From: Bagarius yarrelli
Lineage: Eukaryota; Chordata; Actinopteri; Siluriformes; Sisoridae
Length of the DNA stretch: 64,000 nt
NCBI GenBank assembly: GCA_005784505.1
Contig: VCAZ01000003.1
Span: forward strand, 3,305,510-3,369,509
Reading direction: 5' to 3'
Shown here: in pieces, positions 1-10,898 of the stretch
Layout: each line of letters starts with the position of its first letter
Position numbering within the stretch: the first letter of the stretch is position 1
Translations under genes and position numbers: made by a program
The notes under the pieces: generated by a model
Database searches by the model: none
What the model was told of the DNA's origin: nothing
What the model saw: the letters and a program-made list of their open reading frames with translations, nothing else

Positions 1-1840
1 TATGTGGTTGTATGGTAGGTCAATTAGAGAGACAGTGGTGAGACCAGCTATGATGTATGAGTTTAGACAGCTGGTGAGAGACAGCTATGTGGGTTTAGAG
101 ACCAGCTATGATGTATGGTTAGAGACCGCATGATGGTGAGACAGTGGTAGACCAGCTATGATGTATGGTTTGAGAGACAGTGGTGAGACCAGCTATATAT
201 GTATGGTTTAGAGGACAGTGGTGAGAGACCAGCTATGATGTATGGTTTAGAGACAGTGGTGAGACCAGCTATGATGTATGGTTTGAGAGGAGACAGTGGT
301 GAGACCAGCTATGTGTATGGTTTAAAGACAGCGGTGAGACCAGCTATGATGTATGGATTAGAGACAGCGGTGAGACCCAGCTATGAGTATGGATTAGAGA
401 CAGTGGTGAGACAGCTATGATGTATGGTTTTAGAGACAGGGTGACAGTGTGGTGAGACAGCTATGATGTATGGTTATAGAGACAGATGTGAGACAGCTAT
501 GATGTGTATGGTTTAGGGACAGTGGTGAGAGCAGCTATGATGTATATGGTTTAGAGACAGGGTGGTGAGACCAGCTATGATGTATGGTTTAGAGACAGTG
601 GTGAGACAGTGTGATACAGCTATGATGTTGGTTTAGGACAGTGGTGAGACAGCTGGTGAGATGTATGGTTTAGAGACAGTGCAGTGGTGAGACAGCTATG
701 ATGTATGGTTTAGGGACATGAGACCACTAGAGAGGGTGACAGATGGTGAGACAGCTATGATGTATAGTGTTAGATACATGGGGATTTTAGAACAGATGTG
801 AGACAGCTATGGATGTATGGTTAGAGACAGATGTGAGACCAGCTATGATGTATGGTTTAGAGGACAGATGGTGAGAGAGCAGCTATGATGTATGGTTAGA
901 CAGTTAGAGACAGTTTAGGTGAGTTGGTGAGAGCAGCTATGATGTATGGTTTAGAGACAGATGGAGACAGCTATGATGTATGGTAGAGAAGGAGGTGTAG
1001 ACAGTGATGTATGGTATTAGAGACAGTGTGAGAGGACAGCTATGATGTATGGTTTAGGGACAGTGGTGAGAGCAGCTATGATGTATGGTTTAGAGACAGT
1101 GGTGAGACCAGCTATGATGTATGGTTTAGAGACAGTGGTGAGACCAGCTATGATGTTGGTTTTGAGATGACAGTGGTATGAGACAGATGAGACAGCTATG
1201 ATGTATGGTTTAGGGACAGTGGTGAGACCAGCTATGATGTATGGTTTAGAGACAGTGGTGAGAGACCAGCTATGATGTAGGTTTAGAGACGTGGAGACAG
1301 TGGTGAGACCAGCTATGATGTATGGTATAGAGACAGATGATGAGACAGCTATGAGTATGGTATAGAGACAGATGGTGAGACCAGCTATGATGTATGGTTT
1401 ATAGAGACAGTGGTGAGAGGACCAGCTATGATGTATGGTTAGAGACAGTGGTGAGACCAGCTATGATGTAGGGTTTAGAGAGAGCGTTTAGTGGTGAGAG
1501 ACCAGCTATGATGTATGGTTTAGAGACAGTGGTGAGACAGCTATGATGTATAGGTTAGACAGCTATGATGAGGCTAGATGACAGTGGTGAGACCAGCTAT
1601 GATGTATGGTTTAGAGACAGTGTGAGACCAGCTATGATGTATAGTTTAGCAGACCAGTGGTGAGACCAGCTATGATGTATGGTATAGAGACAGATGTGAG
1701 ACAGCTATGATGTATGGATAGAGAGACAGTGGTGAGAGCAGCTATGATGTATGGTTTAGAGACAGTGGTGAGACCAGCTATGATGTATGGTTTAGAGACA
1801 GTGGTGAGACCAGCTATGATGTATGGTTTAGAGACAGCGG
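1..1840 (+). repeat. 36-bp minisatellite derived from a retrotransposon ORF
   Basis: About 50 tandem copies of a 36-bp unit built around AGCTATGATGTATGG, TTTAGAGACAGTGG and TGAGACC. Because 36 is divisible by three, one + frame reads as a 12-residue repeat (MYGLETVVRPAM) wherever indels do not break it. Many units carry 1-5 bp indels, either real decay or assembly error. The array is already running at base 1, so its left edge lies outside the window. Its last unit passes without a break into the 3' coding end of an RTE-like LINE, and the repeated peptide is part of that LINE's ORF. The open frames inside the array are by-products of the repeat, not genes. Confidence 0.93.
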
Positions 1841-2110
1841 CACTGAGGAAGAGACAGGTGGTAGAGCTGGAAGTAGCAGAGCTGAAGATGTTGAGGTTTT
1901 CTTTGGGAGTGACGAGGTTGGACAAGATTAGAAACGAGTGCATCAGGGGGACGGCTCATGTTAGATGTTTTAGGGAAGTTAGTGGGTGTTAGTAAAGAGG
2001 ATATAGAGAATAGGGTTAGGTGGAGACAGAAATACAAAAGCAATCCATCAGTCTGGGAATAGACAGATTCGCTGTGGCGACCCCTAAAAAGAAACAGCTG
2101 AAAGAAAAAG
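1820..2110 (+). mobile_element. 3' end of an RTE-like non-LTR retrotransposon
   Basis: Directly after the minisatellite the reading frame continues as LETAALRKRQ, ELEVAELKMLRFSLGVTRLD and KIRNECIRGTAHV, which looks like the C-terminal region of a LINE reverse transcriptase. A GAGGATATAGAGAATAGGGT segment and the tail GCTGTGGCGACCCCTAA then AAGAAACAGCTGAAAG follow. Fragments of the same family lie in reverse orientation near 31345-32160 and 58510-58915. The body is lost or internally deleted. The RTE assignment comes from the RT C-terminus and the tail, without a database search. Confidence 0.7.
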
Positions 2111-3170
2111 AAGACGACTATTTATCTAGACATTTAACCATACATAACACCTACAGTACATCCCATTTAAAAATCCATGATGGTTAAAGTAAATTTGCTC
2201 CACTTTTATACAAAAGACTTTCCAGCTGTCCTAACCCAAAAATGTGCCAATCTATAAATCTGAATATGATGAACAAAATTTGCGATCCATCAGACGGGAA
2301 AATGTGTAGTGATCGTGTAGTGCATAGATTGTAAATAATAAATAAGTTACTAATGTTCTTCCAGTACAATTCTAACACGGCATGTCTTCATGGAGCGCGG
2401 GGGTTTTGTGCACAGGGGTGTTATACTGGAACAGAGTGGGAATCTTAATGCTACTGCGTATTTGTGTGACAATTGTGTGCTTTCGATTGCTTGGGAAATA
2501 GGATGTGATGGTCATGTGTCCACTTACTTTTGGCCAAACGCATTTTGATTACACAGAAGTTATAAACAAGTTTTTTTTTATCTGGCTATTATTAAATGTG
2601 TTTCACTTTTTAATAAAGACATTTAGTGAGTCATTTATTAACAATTTAAAGAATAATTTATCTAAATAGGGTTAAAATATATTCTAATTTCTAAGTTCTC
2701 TATTAACTTATTGTATGTTCTATTCCCAGACTGATGGATGGCTTTTGTATTTTTTAAACTTTTGTCCTCAGAATCATGGCTACATTCAAGGTCCCACAGC
2801 CTTTTTTGTACAACCTAATTGTGTTCTATGTATGTAATATAATCTCATTTTATATAACAAGAAAAATGTTCCGCATTTTTTTAGATGGATAAACTGTTGA
2901 ATGAAGATAACAGCGTGCAAATCTTTTTAATATTAAAGTAGTCTATATAGAGAAAACGATGTGTGAACATAAACAAATATTAAAATCAATTTTACTTTTA
3001 AAATCTTGGAAAAGCTAAGATTACTAATATTCCAGTTTACAGACATGTGTAATAAATAAAAAACATTTCTATCCACATTCTAAGTTTAAACAGGATAAAA
3101 TGTGCAGCCTTAGTTTTTCAATTAACATAATCGAAATTGTAAAGTTTTTGTTGTATAAAGCCCTTGTGTT

Positions 3171-3215
<45 letters not shown>

Positions 3216-3349
3216 TGCTTTAAGTTTTTTTTTTTTGCCACTGTTGGGCCCCCTAATTAACCCCTAATTGCTCAGATGTCGCTCTGGATAAGGATGTCTA
3301 CCAAATGCCGTAGATGTAAATGTCTGTACTTCTTTCTGTTTACATTCAG
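2111..3349. other. napg intron with TE remnants
   Basis: No exon is visible here. 2390-2545 resembles a common fish DNA-transposon end (GTGTCCACTTACTTTTGGCC). 3171-3212 is a long poly-T tract. 3236-3325 is a truncated SINE of the family ending in CCAAATGCCGTAGATGTAAA. The rest is AT-rich with no recognised content. I searched for napg 5' codons (the WKPDYDSAASEYGK region) and found none. Confidence 0.6.
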
Positions 3350-3434
3350 CGGTCGCTTTTAAAAATGCCAAACAGCTTGAAGAAGCAAAAGATGCTTACC
3401 TGCAGGAGGCAGAGGCTCACACCAACAACAGAAC
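3350..3434 (+). CDS. napg: napg exon (first visible)
   Basis: Acceptor TTACATTCAG, donor GTATCC. 85 nt, phase 2 in and phase 2 out. Encodes VAFKNAKQLEEAKDAYLQEA then EAHTNNR, matching the gamma-SNAP helix that begins AVAFKNAKQ. The first codon (Ala) is split with an upstream exon outside the window. Confidence 0.93.
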
Positions 3435-6400
3435 GTATCCTTTAACCTTTAACGTTCTCTTAGCTAAACGGGTCTGGATATGTTGTCCCGTTTAATCTTT
3501 CTGTTAGAGTCAACATTACTGTATGTGTACTGTCTGCTGAATGAGACCTCACACAGCGTTGGCTTAAAATACACTCTGCTCTAGCCGGACTTTCTCCTTA
3601 AGTCATGCTTCAGTCTATTCCATGCTGCAAAGTAAGAATCTGAAACACACACTTTCACCTAGAACATTACAGATTTCTGTACGTGTGAGACTTTTACAGA
3701 AGACACTAAACCTGATCTTTGATTTCTCCACAGGGCCCTCGAGCAGGCAGGGATGATGCTGAAGGTGAGACTGTGCACCTCTGCCCACTTACAACACAGC
3801 ACCAGCCATCAGCGGATAAGGTTTATGAAATTTATCCAAAGAAAGTCAAATTATAAGCAAAAGACAAATGTCTAAAACTTTCATTTTTGTAGTCATTCTT
3901 AGTAAAAAAAAGCAGCTTTACAGAAAGTTTAAAAACGTAGATATCATTTATACATTTAATATTTCCCCTGATGAGGCACCCGCAAAGAAAAACTTTCCTG
4001 GGACGATTAGAAAGAACCCTTAAAAAGGACCAGACTGGGAAGGCAAACAACCAATCAACAAGCAATACTTAATACAAGTCGGAGGCAGCGGGGTCTAATG
4101 GTTTTCTTAAGAATAGGTATTAATATTACAATATAATACTTTTGTCTTTGTTTCTGTCTTCTACAGGATATGCAGAGGCTGCCCGAGGCTATTCAGTACA
4201 TAGAGAAAGCCAGTATGATGTACATAGAGAACGGCACACCGGACACTGCCGCCATGGCTCTCGACAGAGCTGGAAAGTGAGTGATTAAAGATCATCAGAT
4301 AGAAGATTGTATGTATCTTATTTTAGTTAAAAGAAGTCACGATGGTATGTGTTTCTTTTAAAATAATGGTGATCTGATTAACAGGTTGATAGAAACGGTG
4401 GATTTAGCCAAAGCTGTGGATCTTTATCAGAAAGCTGCATCAGTGTTTGAGGTGAGATTATCGGCTTTATCATCATAATGTTTCATTCCATTGAATCAGC
4501 GGTGGTTACAGTGATGTGGGTGTTTATGCGCTGATATTGCTATGGGAGCTAGTTTTTATATGATGATTTAACATATCACAATACATTATATTACATTATA
4601 CTATTCAATTCAATTCAGTTTTATTTGTTTGGCGCTTTTTACAATGGTGATTGTCACAAAGCAGCTTTACACAATCGAAGAAATTATGAGATAAAATGAA
4701 ACAGAAATCAGTTTGTCCCTGATGAGCAAGCCGGGGGTGACGGTGGCAATGAAAAACTCCCTGAGATGAGATAGGAAGAAACCTTGAGAGGAACCAGACT
4801 CAACAGAGAACCCATCCTCATTTGGGTGAAAAACAAGTAGCAGGGATTATGTGGTTACATTGTGTGTGTGTGTGAACAACTTAAAACTTGCTAGATTTGG
4901 CCGACACTGTTATCCAGAGCAACATTTGTATTTTATCCAATCTGCTTTGTGGTCATGAAAAATTAAAAATATCACATTATGTATTTCCCCTTGTTATATT
5001 GTAAAAACAGCTGCGATACAAATCACAGGTTGATGAAATAAACTGTTCTTATCTTTTACCATAGGAACAATACATTCCCAGATAAGTGCCTAATCTAGTA
5101 CACAGTATAGTTTCGGATGGTAGGTTCCATCGCAACATATACGTCACAAAAAAAGGTTCTAAACGAATTACTATAGCTTTAGGCTCGGTATCTTTTATAT
5201 TCGATGGAATAAATGCCAGTGTGAACGCTAAACAGACCAGGAACAAATGTATCATTTTCCTTCTTGGTCCGGACCAAATATACCAAAGTGCAAGTGTGAA
5301 CACACTTGGGGAAGTGTTAGCCCAGTGGTTAAGGTGTCAAAACAAAAAATTAAAATAAAATCAGCCATCACCACCGGTCCCCTAAGCAGGGCTCTTAACC
5401 CCAAATTGCTCAGTTGTATAAAAGAGATAAATGTAAGTCACTCTGCATAAGAGTGTCTGCCAAATGCCGTATATGTAAATGTAACACACTAAAGTTCTTC
5501 GAGGACGTCTGATTTAAGTTGCTTACACACACACTGTGTAACTACATAATTCCTGCTACCTGTTTTTTACCCATATGAGGATGGGTTCTCTGTTGAGTCT
5601 GGTTTCTCTTAAGTTTTCTTCCTATTTCGTCTCAGGGAGTTTTTCCTTGCCACCGTCGCCCCCGACTTGCTCATCAGGGACAAACTGATATCTGTTTCAT
5701 TTTCATCTTATAATTTCTTCGATTGTGTCACCAATCACCGTTGTAAAAAGCGCTATACAAATAAAATTTAATTAAATTAAAGTTCAGCCTTTTATTAACT
5801 AGAACATATAGCAATATTGTGTAAATTCCACTGTAAATCTGATCATCAGCAGAGTTGTGAGGAGTTTTTGTCTGTTACAGAATGAGGAACGTCTGCGGCA
5901 GGCCGTAGAGCTGCTCGGCAAAGCGTCTCGACTCCTTGTCAGACAAAAGAAGTAAAGCAAACTCGAGTTCCCACATTGAATAATATCCACTTTGTATTTT
6001 GCCCTAAATCATAGTTTCTCATGTGTTCCTCTCTTAGGTTTGATGACGCAGTGTTGTCAATCCAAAAGGAGAAGAATATGTACAGAGATATAGAAAATTA
6101 CCCTACATGTTTTAAGGTACTTCATCTTTTCTCCTCGAATCAGCAGTTAGTTTTTACATACCTTAAAATGCTACAGATTTGTTTTTTTTTTTCATCCGTT
6201 TCGTTCAGAAAACTATCGCACAAGTGCTGGTTCACTTGCACCGAGGAGATTACGTAGCAGCTGATAAGTGCGTGAGGGAAAGCTACAGTATCCCAGGATT
6301 CAGTGGGAGTGAGGACTGCGTTGCGTTGGAGCAGCTGTTACAGGGATACGATCAGCAGGATGAAGAGCAGGTGGCCCGTGTCTGCAACTCACCGCTGTTC

Positions 6401-8522
6401 AAATACATGGACAATGACGTGAGTGTTACATCACTCACTCTGTCTGAAACATGAGCTCACCCCTTTCAGCATTCTGATTTAATCTTGTAAAACGAGCACT
6501 GACATTAGACACATTTTTATTAATAATCCACTCAGACGCCCTTGTCCAGAGCGACTTGCATTTATATCTTTTATACAACTGGGCAGTTGGGGTTAAGGGC
6601 TTTGCTCAGAGGCCCAGCAGTGACAACTTGGTGGTGCTGGGTATCAGACCCAAAATCTTTTGGTTAGCAGCCCAACACCTTAGCAACTGCGCTACATCCC
6701 CATAACTTTATGGTTGGAAAAAATGTTATAGTATAAAATAGTTCTACTATTCTTTATTATTATTATTATTGTCTTTATTTATACTTTAATTTCGACACTA
6801 TTCATTCTCAGTAATGATAAGAATTCTGCTTTTTCTGCATTCGACTCACCTGACCCATATAAATTGATTATTTTAGCTCCTCCATGTTCACCATTCACTT
6901 TCAATTCAACAAACAAGCCAGATATTGCTTGGAAGCATTTGTTCAGATTAAATGATTATTTTTCTTGAGTTCCTTTGTCCTGCTTGTTTTCCACCTAGCC
7001 CTGTCCTACCCTCTGCTGACTACCTGAATTAGAGGTGTTCAGTCAGTCTGATGCTGGGAGATACAACTGCACTTGGTTTTTTTCCCCACTCCAGCATCAT
7101 TTCGGAAGATATCTCCCAGCTTCTGGTTGACGGCACACACCTGATCCATGTAATCAGCAGATCAGGGATAGGTGGAAAACAAGGAAGACAAAGGAACTCA
7201 GTGGACATGGGTTGCCAACTACTGGTGACACCAAGCTATTAATCATGCATTTGTCAGCTCTGTTTTTCATGAATCACAGCTGATTCCCTGCCTCATTGTT
7301 TTCTTATACAGTTCAGTGTTTAATTAGTACGTCTTTACCCTTTTTCTTATGTTAATGCATTTGAATAGTACTGTAATATTGAAATTGTAATTATTGGCAC
7401 TCCTTAGAATAAAACATTATCCACAAAGACTTCAGCACAAGATCAAATCTTAAATATAGATAACACACAAGGCTTGTATCTGTTGAAGGCTGTGCTCACA
7501 CACAAATTTAGAAATGTAAAGGTGACCAATGTTCTGCAGCAGATTTCTATAAAGATCTTTAAATCGTACAGCGGTTGCTCATTGCTGCTGTTCCTTCTAA
7601 AGACTGTAGCTACTGTAGCTTTTTGGGCCAGTTTGGGACATGATTTGAAAGAGAAATTATGCTATAAAGCCCCAGACTCACTGGTCTTGACTTATTTTCC
7701 ATGTAGAACATATTTTCCATAAGGTATTATTTGTAAATGTGATGTATCAGGGTAAATAGCAAATATTATCTATAAATGATGTCTATGTTGCTTGTCAGTG
7801 AATAACGTAAACATCTTCTAAGTGTATTTCTAAAAAAAAAACACTAGTGATGGCTGTGTTGATTAAAAACCCAACAATACGCCGGCTCCACCAGACCCAC
7901 AAACATTGTGTAGGTTACAAAAACCTGAACAGTACACAAGCGTTAAATAAAGCTATATGGCATGTTCCGGTTATGCATAATTATGGGAAAAAGGTTTAGA
8001 TTAATTTTGATAAGGGTGCCAATAGTTTTACAATGGATTACAACAGTAACACTAAATGCAGTGAAAATTCTTCTACAAAATTCTAAAAATGTATAGAATT
8101 TATAAAACTCAAATATATATATTTATAAAATTCTATAAACTCTATTATTAAAAATCCTACTGTAATACACACTATTTCTGGATATATATGATTTTATATC
8201 TTCTTTATTTTAGCTCCCAGTACATACAATTTTAAAACTTAGTAACATTTAAATGCTTGATTATTTTGTTAGAATCTTGGATTGTATTTTTTGCAGTGAA
8301 ATAATTAAACCTTTGACACTTCTATTTCACTTGTCCAGTAGACCGATCTCATCTTTATGTTTTATTTCCCAGTATGCTAAGCTGGCTATCAGCCTTAATG
8401 TGCCTGGAGGTGGAAAGAAGAAGGCGGTGGTTGCTGCTGCTGCTGCTCCTGGAGATGGAGTGAGCAGTGGAGCTGATAAACCTGAGGAAGAGGAGGACGA
8501 GTATGCAGGAGGACTTTGTTAA
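3350..8522 (+). CDS. napg: gamma-soluble NSF attachment protein, 3' nine exons (partial)
   Basis: Gamma-SNAP, a cytosolic adaptor that binds SNARE complexes and recruits the ATPase NSF for their disassembly after membrane fusion. Nine exons join in frame: 3350-3434, 3614-3631, 3734-3764, 4167-4276, 4385-4451, 5881-5951, 6038-6116, 6209-6418 and 8373-8522. They give 272 codons and a stop. The family protein is about 312 residues, so only ~41 N-terminal codons (left of the window) are missing. Recognisable segments in order are AFKNAKQLEEAKDAY, LFHAAKALEQAGMMLK, MYIENGTPDTAAMAL, ELLGKASRLLV, ENYPTCFKKTIAQVLVHLHR, ESYSIPGFSGSEDC, NSPLFKYMDND and the acidic tail EEEEDEYAGGLC. These are the alpha-helical TPR-like repeats of the SNAP fold. 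No frameshift or premature stop is seen, so the gene looks functional. Confidence 0.96.
3614..3631 (+). CDS. napg: napg 18-nt microexon
   Basis: Acceptor ATGCTTCAG, exon TCTATTCCATGCTGCAAA, donor GTAAGA. With the split codons on either side it reads T-LFHAA-K, restoring the conserved LFHAAK between NNR and ALEQAGMMLK. Phases fit exactly (2 in, 2 out). Without it the exons still join in frame but lose six conserved residues. Confidence 0.9.
3734..3764 (+). CDS. napg: napg exon, 31 nt
   Basis: Acceptor TTTCTCCACAG, donor GTGAGA. Encodes K-ALEQAGMMLK (first base completes Lys), matching family YEQAGMMLK. Phase 2 in, 0 out. Confidence 0.93.
4167..4276 (+). CDS. napg: napg exon, 110 nt
   Basis: Acceptor CTTCTACAG, donor GTGAGT. 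Encodes DMQRLPEAIQYIEKASMMY then IENGTPDTAAMALDRAGK, near-identical to vertebrate gamma-SNAP. Phase 0 in, 2 out. Confidence 0.95.
4385..4451 (+). CDS. napg: napg exon, 67 nt
   Basis: Acceptor GATTAACAG, donor GTGAGA. Encodes LIETVDLAKAVDLYQKAASV then FE. Phase 2 in, 0 out. Confidence 0.94.
4590..4860 (-). repeat. Dispersed repeat, 'GAGGATGGGTTC' family
   Basis: Reverse-oriented copy of a family also found at 5555-5785, 40915-41160 and 57865-58065 on the + strand. Shared marks are a CTCAGGGAGTTTTTCCTTGC block, a GCTTGCTCATCAGGGACAAAC block and a GCGCT..ACAAATAAAA tail. Its superfamily cannot be fixed from this window. Confidence 0.6.
5300..5485 (+). mobile_element. tRNA-derived SINE (family A)
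   Basis: Head GCCCAGTGGTTAAGGTGT, middle CCCCAAATTGCTCAGTTGTA and tail CTGCCAAATGCCGTATATG. This family recurs at least fifteen times in the window. Full copies have a B-box-like GGTTCGATT. Lies in the 4452-5880 napg intron. Confidence 0.75.
5555..5785 (+). repeat. Dispersed repeat, 'GAGGATGGGTTC' family
   Basis: Contains GAGGATGGGTTCTCTGTTGA, CTCAGGGAGTTTTTCCTTGC and the tail GCGCTATACAAATAAAATT. It is the reverse complement of the 4590-4860 copy, so the two form a widely spaced inverted pair in one intron. Confidence 0.6.
5881..5951 (+). CDS. napg: napg exon, 71 nt
   Basis: Acceptor TCTGTTACAG, donor GTAAAG. Encodes NEERLRQAVELLGKASRLLV then RQK and a split Lys. Phase 0 in, 2 out. Confidence 0.95.
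6038..6116 (+). CDS. napg: napg exon, 79 nt
   Basis: Acceptor CTCTCTTAG, donor GTACTT. Encodes FDDAVLSIQKEKNMYRDIEN then YPTCFK. Phase 2 in, 0 out. Confidence 0.95.
6209..6418 (+). CDS. napg: napg exon, 210 nt
   Basis: Acceptor TTTCGTTCAG, donor GTGAGT. Encodes 70 residues from KTIAQVLVHLHRGDYVAADK to NSPLFKYMDND. Phase 0 both ends. The most conserved part of the gene in this window. Confidence 0.96.
6530..6705 (-). mobile_element. tRNA-derived SINE (family A), reverse
   Basis: Reverse copy: tail CCAGAGCGACTTGCATTTAT, middle TTAAGGGCTTTGCTCAGAGG, head complement ending CTTAGCAACTGCGCTAC. Diverged. Sits in the last napg intron. Confidence 0.7.
7388..8024. mobile_element. Probable non-autonomous Tc1-like remnant
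   Basis: Imperfect inverted ends: ATTATTGGCACTCCTTA at the left and TAAGGGTGCCAATAGT at the right, about 640 bp apart, with no coding content. Such ends are typical of old Tc1/mariner copies in fish. Decayed. Confidence 0.45.
8373..8522 (+). CDS. napg: napg terminal coding exon
   Basis: Acceptor TTATTTCCCAG; ends in TAA. Encodes YAKLAISLNVPGGGKKKAVV, an Ala-rich linker with five consecutive Ala, then DKPEEEEDEYAGGLC. The end matches the conserved gamma-SNAP C-terminus (EEEDEYSGGLC). Phase 0 in. Confidence 0.96.
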   Translation, partial: YAKLAISLNVPGGGKKKAVVAAAAAPGDGVSSGADKPEEEEDEYAGGLC

Positions 8523-9270
8523 AATTGATGAAATTTTCAGCCATAGGGAAAACAACTCCCCACCATTGTACATCCTGCTGTTAAAAAACGACAAGAATCA
8601 TATTTTCTATTATCTATTTTATGTTTTAGTGCTTGATCAGGAATTGGATCAGCCAGAAGGAATATTACTATCCTAATATTAATTTTTACAATTAACATGC
8701 TATTGTCATTTGCATCCAAAATGTATTTAAAACAAAGAAGACCTCATGCCAGAAAAAAGTCCTTGTGCAATAGTCGATGGTTGGAGATTTTGCTTAATAG
8801 ATTATGTAGCAACATAATTCCCATCAAAGAAAACCCGATTGGCAGAACAGTGATTAAGAACACAATCACAAATCTGTCTGGTGGCTCAAGGTAAAAAAGC
8901 TATTTAAGGCGTTAAGAAGGTTCTTGCATCATTGGTAGTGGGTTGTAGATTAACATTCAGATGCCGCTTTCCACTCAGGGTGTAGTTTCAGTTACTGCAT
9001 TCAAGCTGCTGGAGAAAACACACTTTATCGCCTCGGCATGGTCTCCACCTCAGCATGGTCTCTGCCACAGCATGGTCCCCGCCTCATCGAAAACATCTCA
9101 GCAGAAACACATACAGTACAGAGATGTCCCCTGCAGCCCCAGAATTGCCCCATTCGGTCATCATTAATGATTTGGATGTTCTTATTTTGCGATTCCAAAC
9201 ACACTCTTTAGGTGAATTAATATTAAGTTTTGTGCTGTGAAATGCTGTTATATACTTATGAATAATAAAA
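8523..9270 (+). other. napg: Probable napg 3' UTR
   Basis: AT-rich, non-coding, no clear repeat. A consensus AATAAA at 9264-9269 would end a ~750-nt 3' UTR; earlier non-canonical sites cannot be excluded. Assigned by position and signal only. Confidence 0.45.
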
Positions 9271-10890
9271 CATGTCAATCCAACATCCTATAGAGAAATA
9301 GGTGTTTTATAGTTACACCGACTCTAAAGCTTATTTAAGTTTATCTAACCTGCAATTTTTTGTTTGAGTTGTATTTCCATAGTGATCAGCATCTTGATTT
9401 TATAGTGTAATTCATATATTAATACGTAGTTTAGTCTACATGCTGCAGTGTTGCAAAAAAACACGCCCGAAATTTGGACCAAAGGCAGACAGTAATTATT
9501 AAAATCCATGCAATCCATTTATCCATCCGTCCGTCCACCCATTCCTCATATCAAAATGACTCTGTTAGTATTTAATCATGTGATCATTCTTCAGCAACTA
9601 TACAATCGAATTACATATTCGAATCCAGACTTTATTTAAAAGGTATGCTTAATAACTATATGCTGAAACTGCATGAAATGCCTTAGAATCTTGCTGTAAT
9701 GCATTTTCTTGCATATTGTTTGGGGTTGGGGGGGGGGGGGAGGAGGAATGAATGCTCTGAATTGAAAGGTCAGGGAACAAATTCTACGTAAAGTGATTTA
9801 GCAAGAAATTCCTTTTTTAGGTGTATGACGTGGCTGTAAGAAGTAACGGTGTGAGGTTTTTATTTTTATTTTACTTTGTGATGATTACTTTAAGATGACG
9901 TGTGCATGATTTGTGACAAATTCTCTGTAAATTTCTACTCTAAATAATGTCTGTATTGCATGTACATTTACCAGTGGTTCAATGTGTAGCAACAACATTA
10001 TGATGAAAAAAAGTGCAAGACTTTCCTGAACCTAACAAAACCCTGATATATAAATTATAACTGATTGTTGTCCTTTATTACATCTAAAGCTAATATATAT
10101 ATATATATATAAGTTGACCAATCCCAATCTGCTCCCATAGGCTTTACCAATGTCACCTACTGATAATGGCTTGATTAGTCCTGTCTAATGTTAATTATTA
10201 CCACGATGGCTTGCCCAGTACCTCTTCCTTCCATACTGGCATGACCAATCCCACCCATTTCTAACCACACCCACATTGGTCTGACTAATCCCAACTACGT
10301 TTACACTGGGATGATCAATCCCAACTGCTCCCACACTGACTTGCCCATCATTCACTTCTGCCTTTTTTGTTCAATGCCCCTCACTCCTATACTGGCTTGA
10401 CCAATGTTGCCTGTTTTCTATTCACGCTTACCTCTCTCCTGTTAGACTAGTGCTGCCTCCTCTGACACACTTGCCCAATATTGCCTGTTACTTCAGAAGG
10501 TTGGACCAATCCTATCTGATCCTGTAGTAGTTCTGTCCATGCCAAATGTTTGCACCTTCTATGAAGTCAGTTGGATCTGTAATGATTGGCTAGGATAAAG
10601 CAGTTATTACTGCAGCATGAGCATCATATGCCCTTATTCTCTTTTGAGTTACGTATATGACCATCTGTTCATGCAGATTTTTAGGGACACCCCAACGTCT
10701 GTCCTCTCCCAAAGTGTGATCTTAAGTTTGTGCTTGTAAATAAATGGCTTAGATAAAAGACACCTTCGACACCAGGTTTCCAAAATGTGCTTTATGCTCA
10801 AGTAAGGAAACTGCAGTCCCATCCCAATGTACACAAAGTATCTAAACCTTCAGGACAGAAGAGTTGTTAATGCTGTGCCTGTTCTTTACC
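9271..10890. other. Intergenic region between convergent napg and piezo2
   Basis: No gene seen. A G-run lies at 9723-9740, a short TA run at 10093-10111 and a degenerate tandem array at 10112-10520 (listed separately). The piezo2 3' UTR should occupy part of the stretch left of 11954, but its poly(A) site cannot be fixed; TTTATT at 11030-11035 is one candidate on the - strand. Confidence 0.5.
10112..10520. repeat. Degenerate ~45-50 bp tandem array
   Basis: Recurring CTTGACCAATCCC, CTGCTCCCACACTGG and GGCTTGACCAATG blocks at roughly 40-50 bp spacing, with strong divergence between units. Reads like an ancient minisatellite; no frame stays open across it. Confidence 0.6.
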
Positions 10891-10898
10891 ATATATGG

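Noticed and set aside
199..420. 73-codon open frame of MYGLETVVRPAM repeats
   Set aside because: It is the 36-bp minisatellite read in frame. It has no gene context and is broken by indels in neighbouring units.
2111..3349. Possible 5' exons of napg
   Set aside because: No sequence matching the first 41 residues (WKPDYDSAASEYGK region) in any frame; they must lie left of the window.
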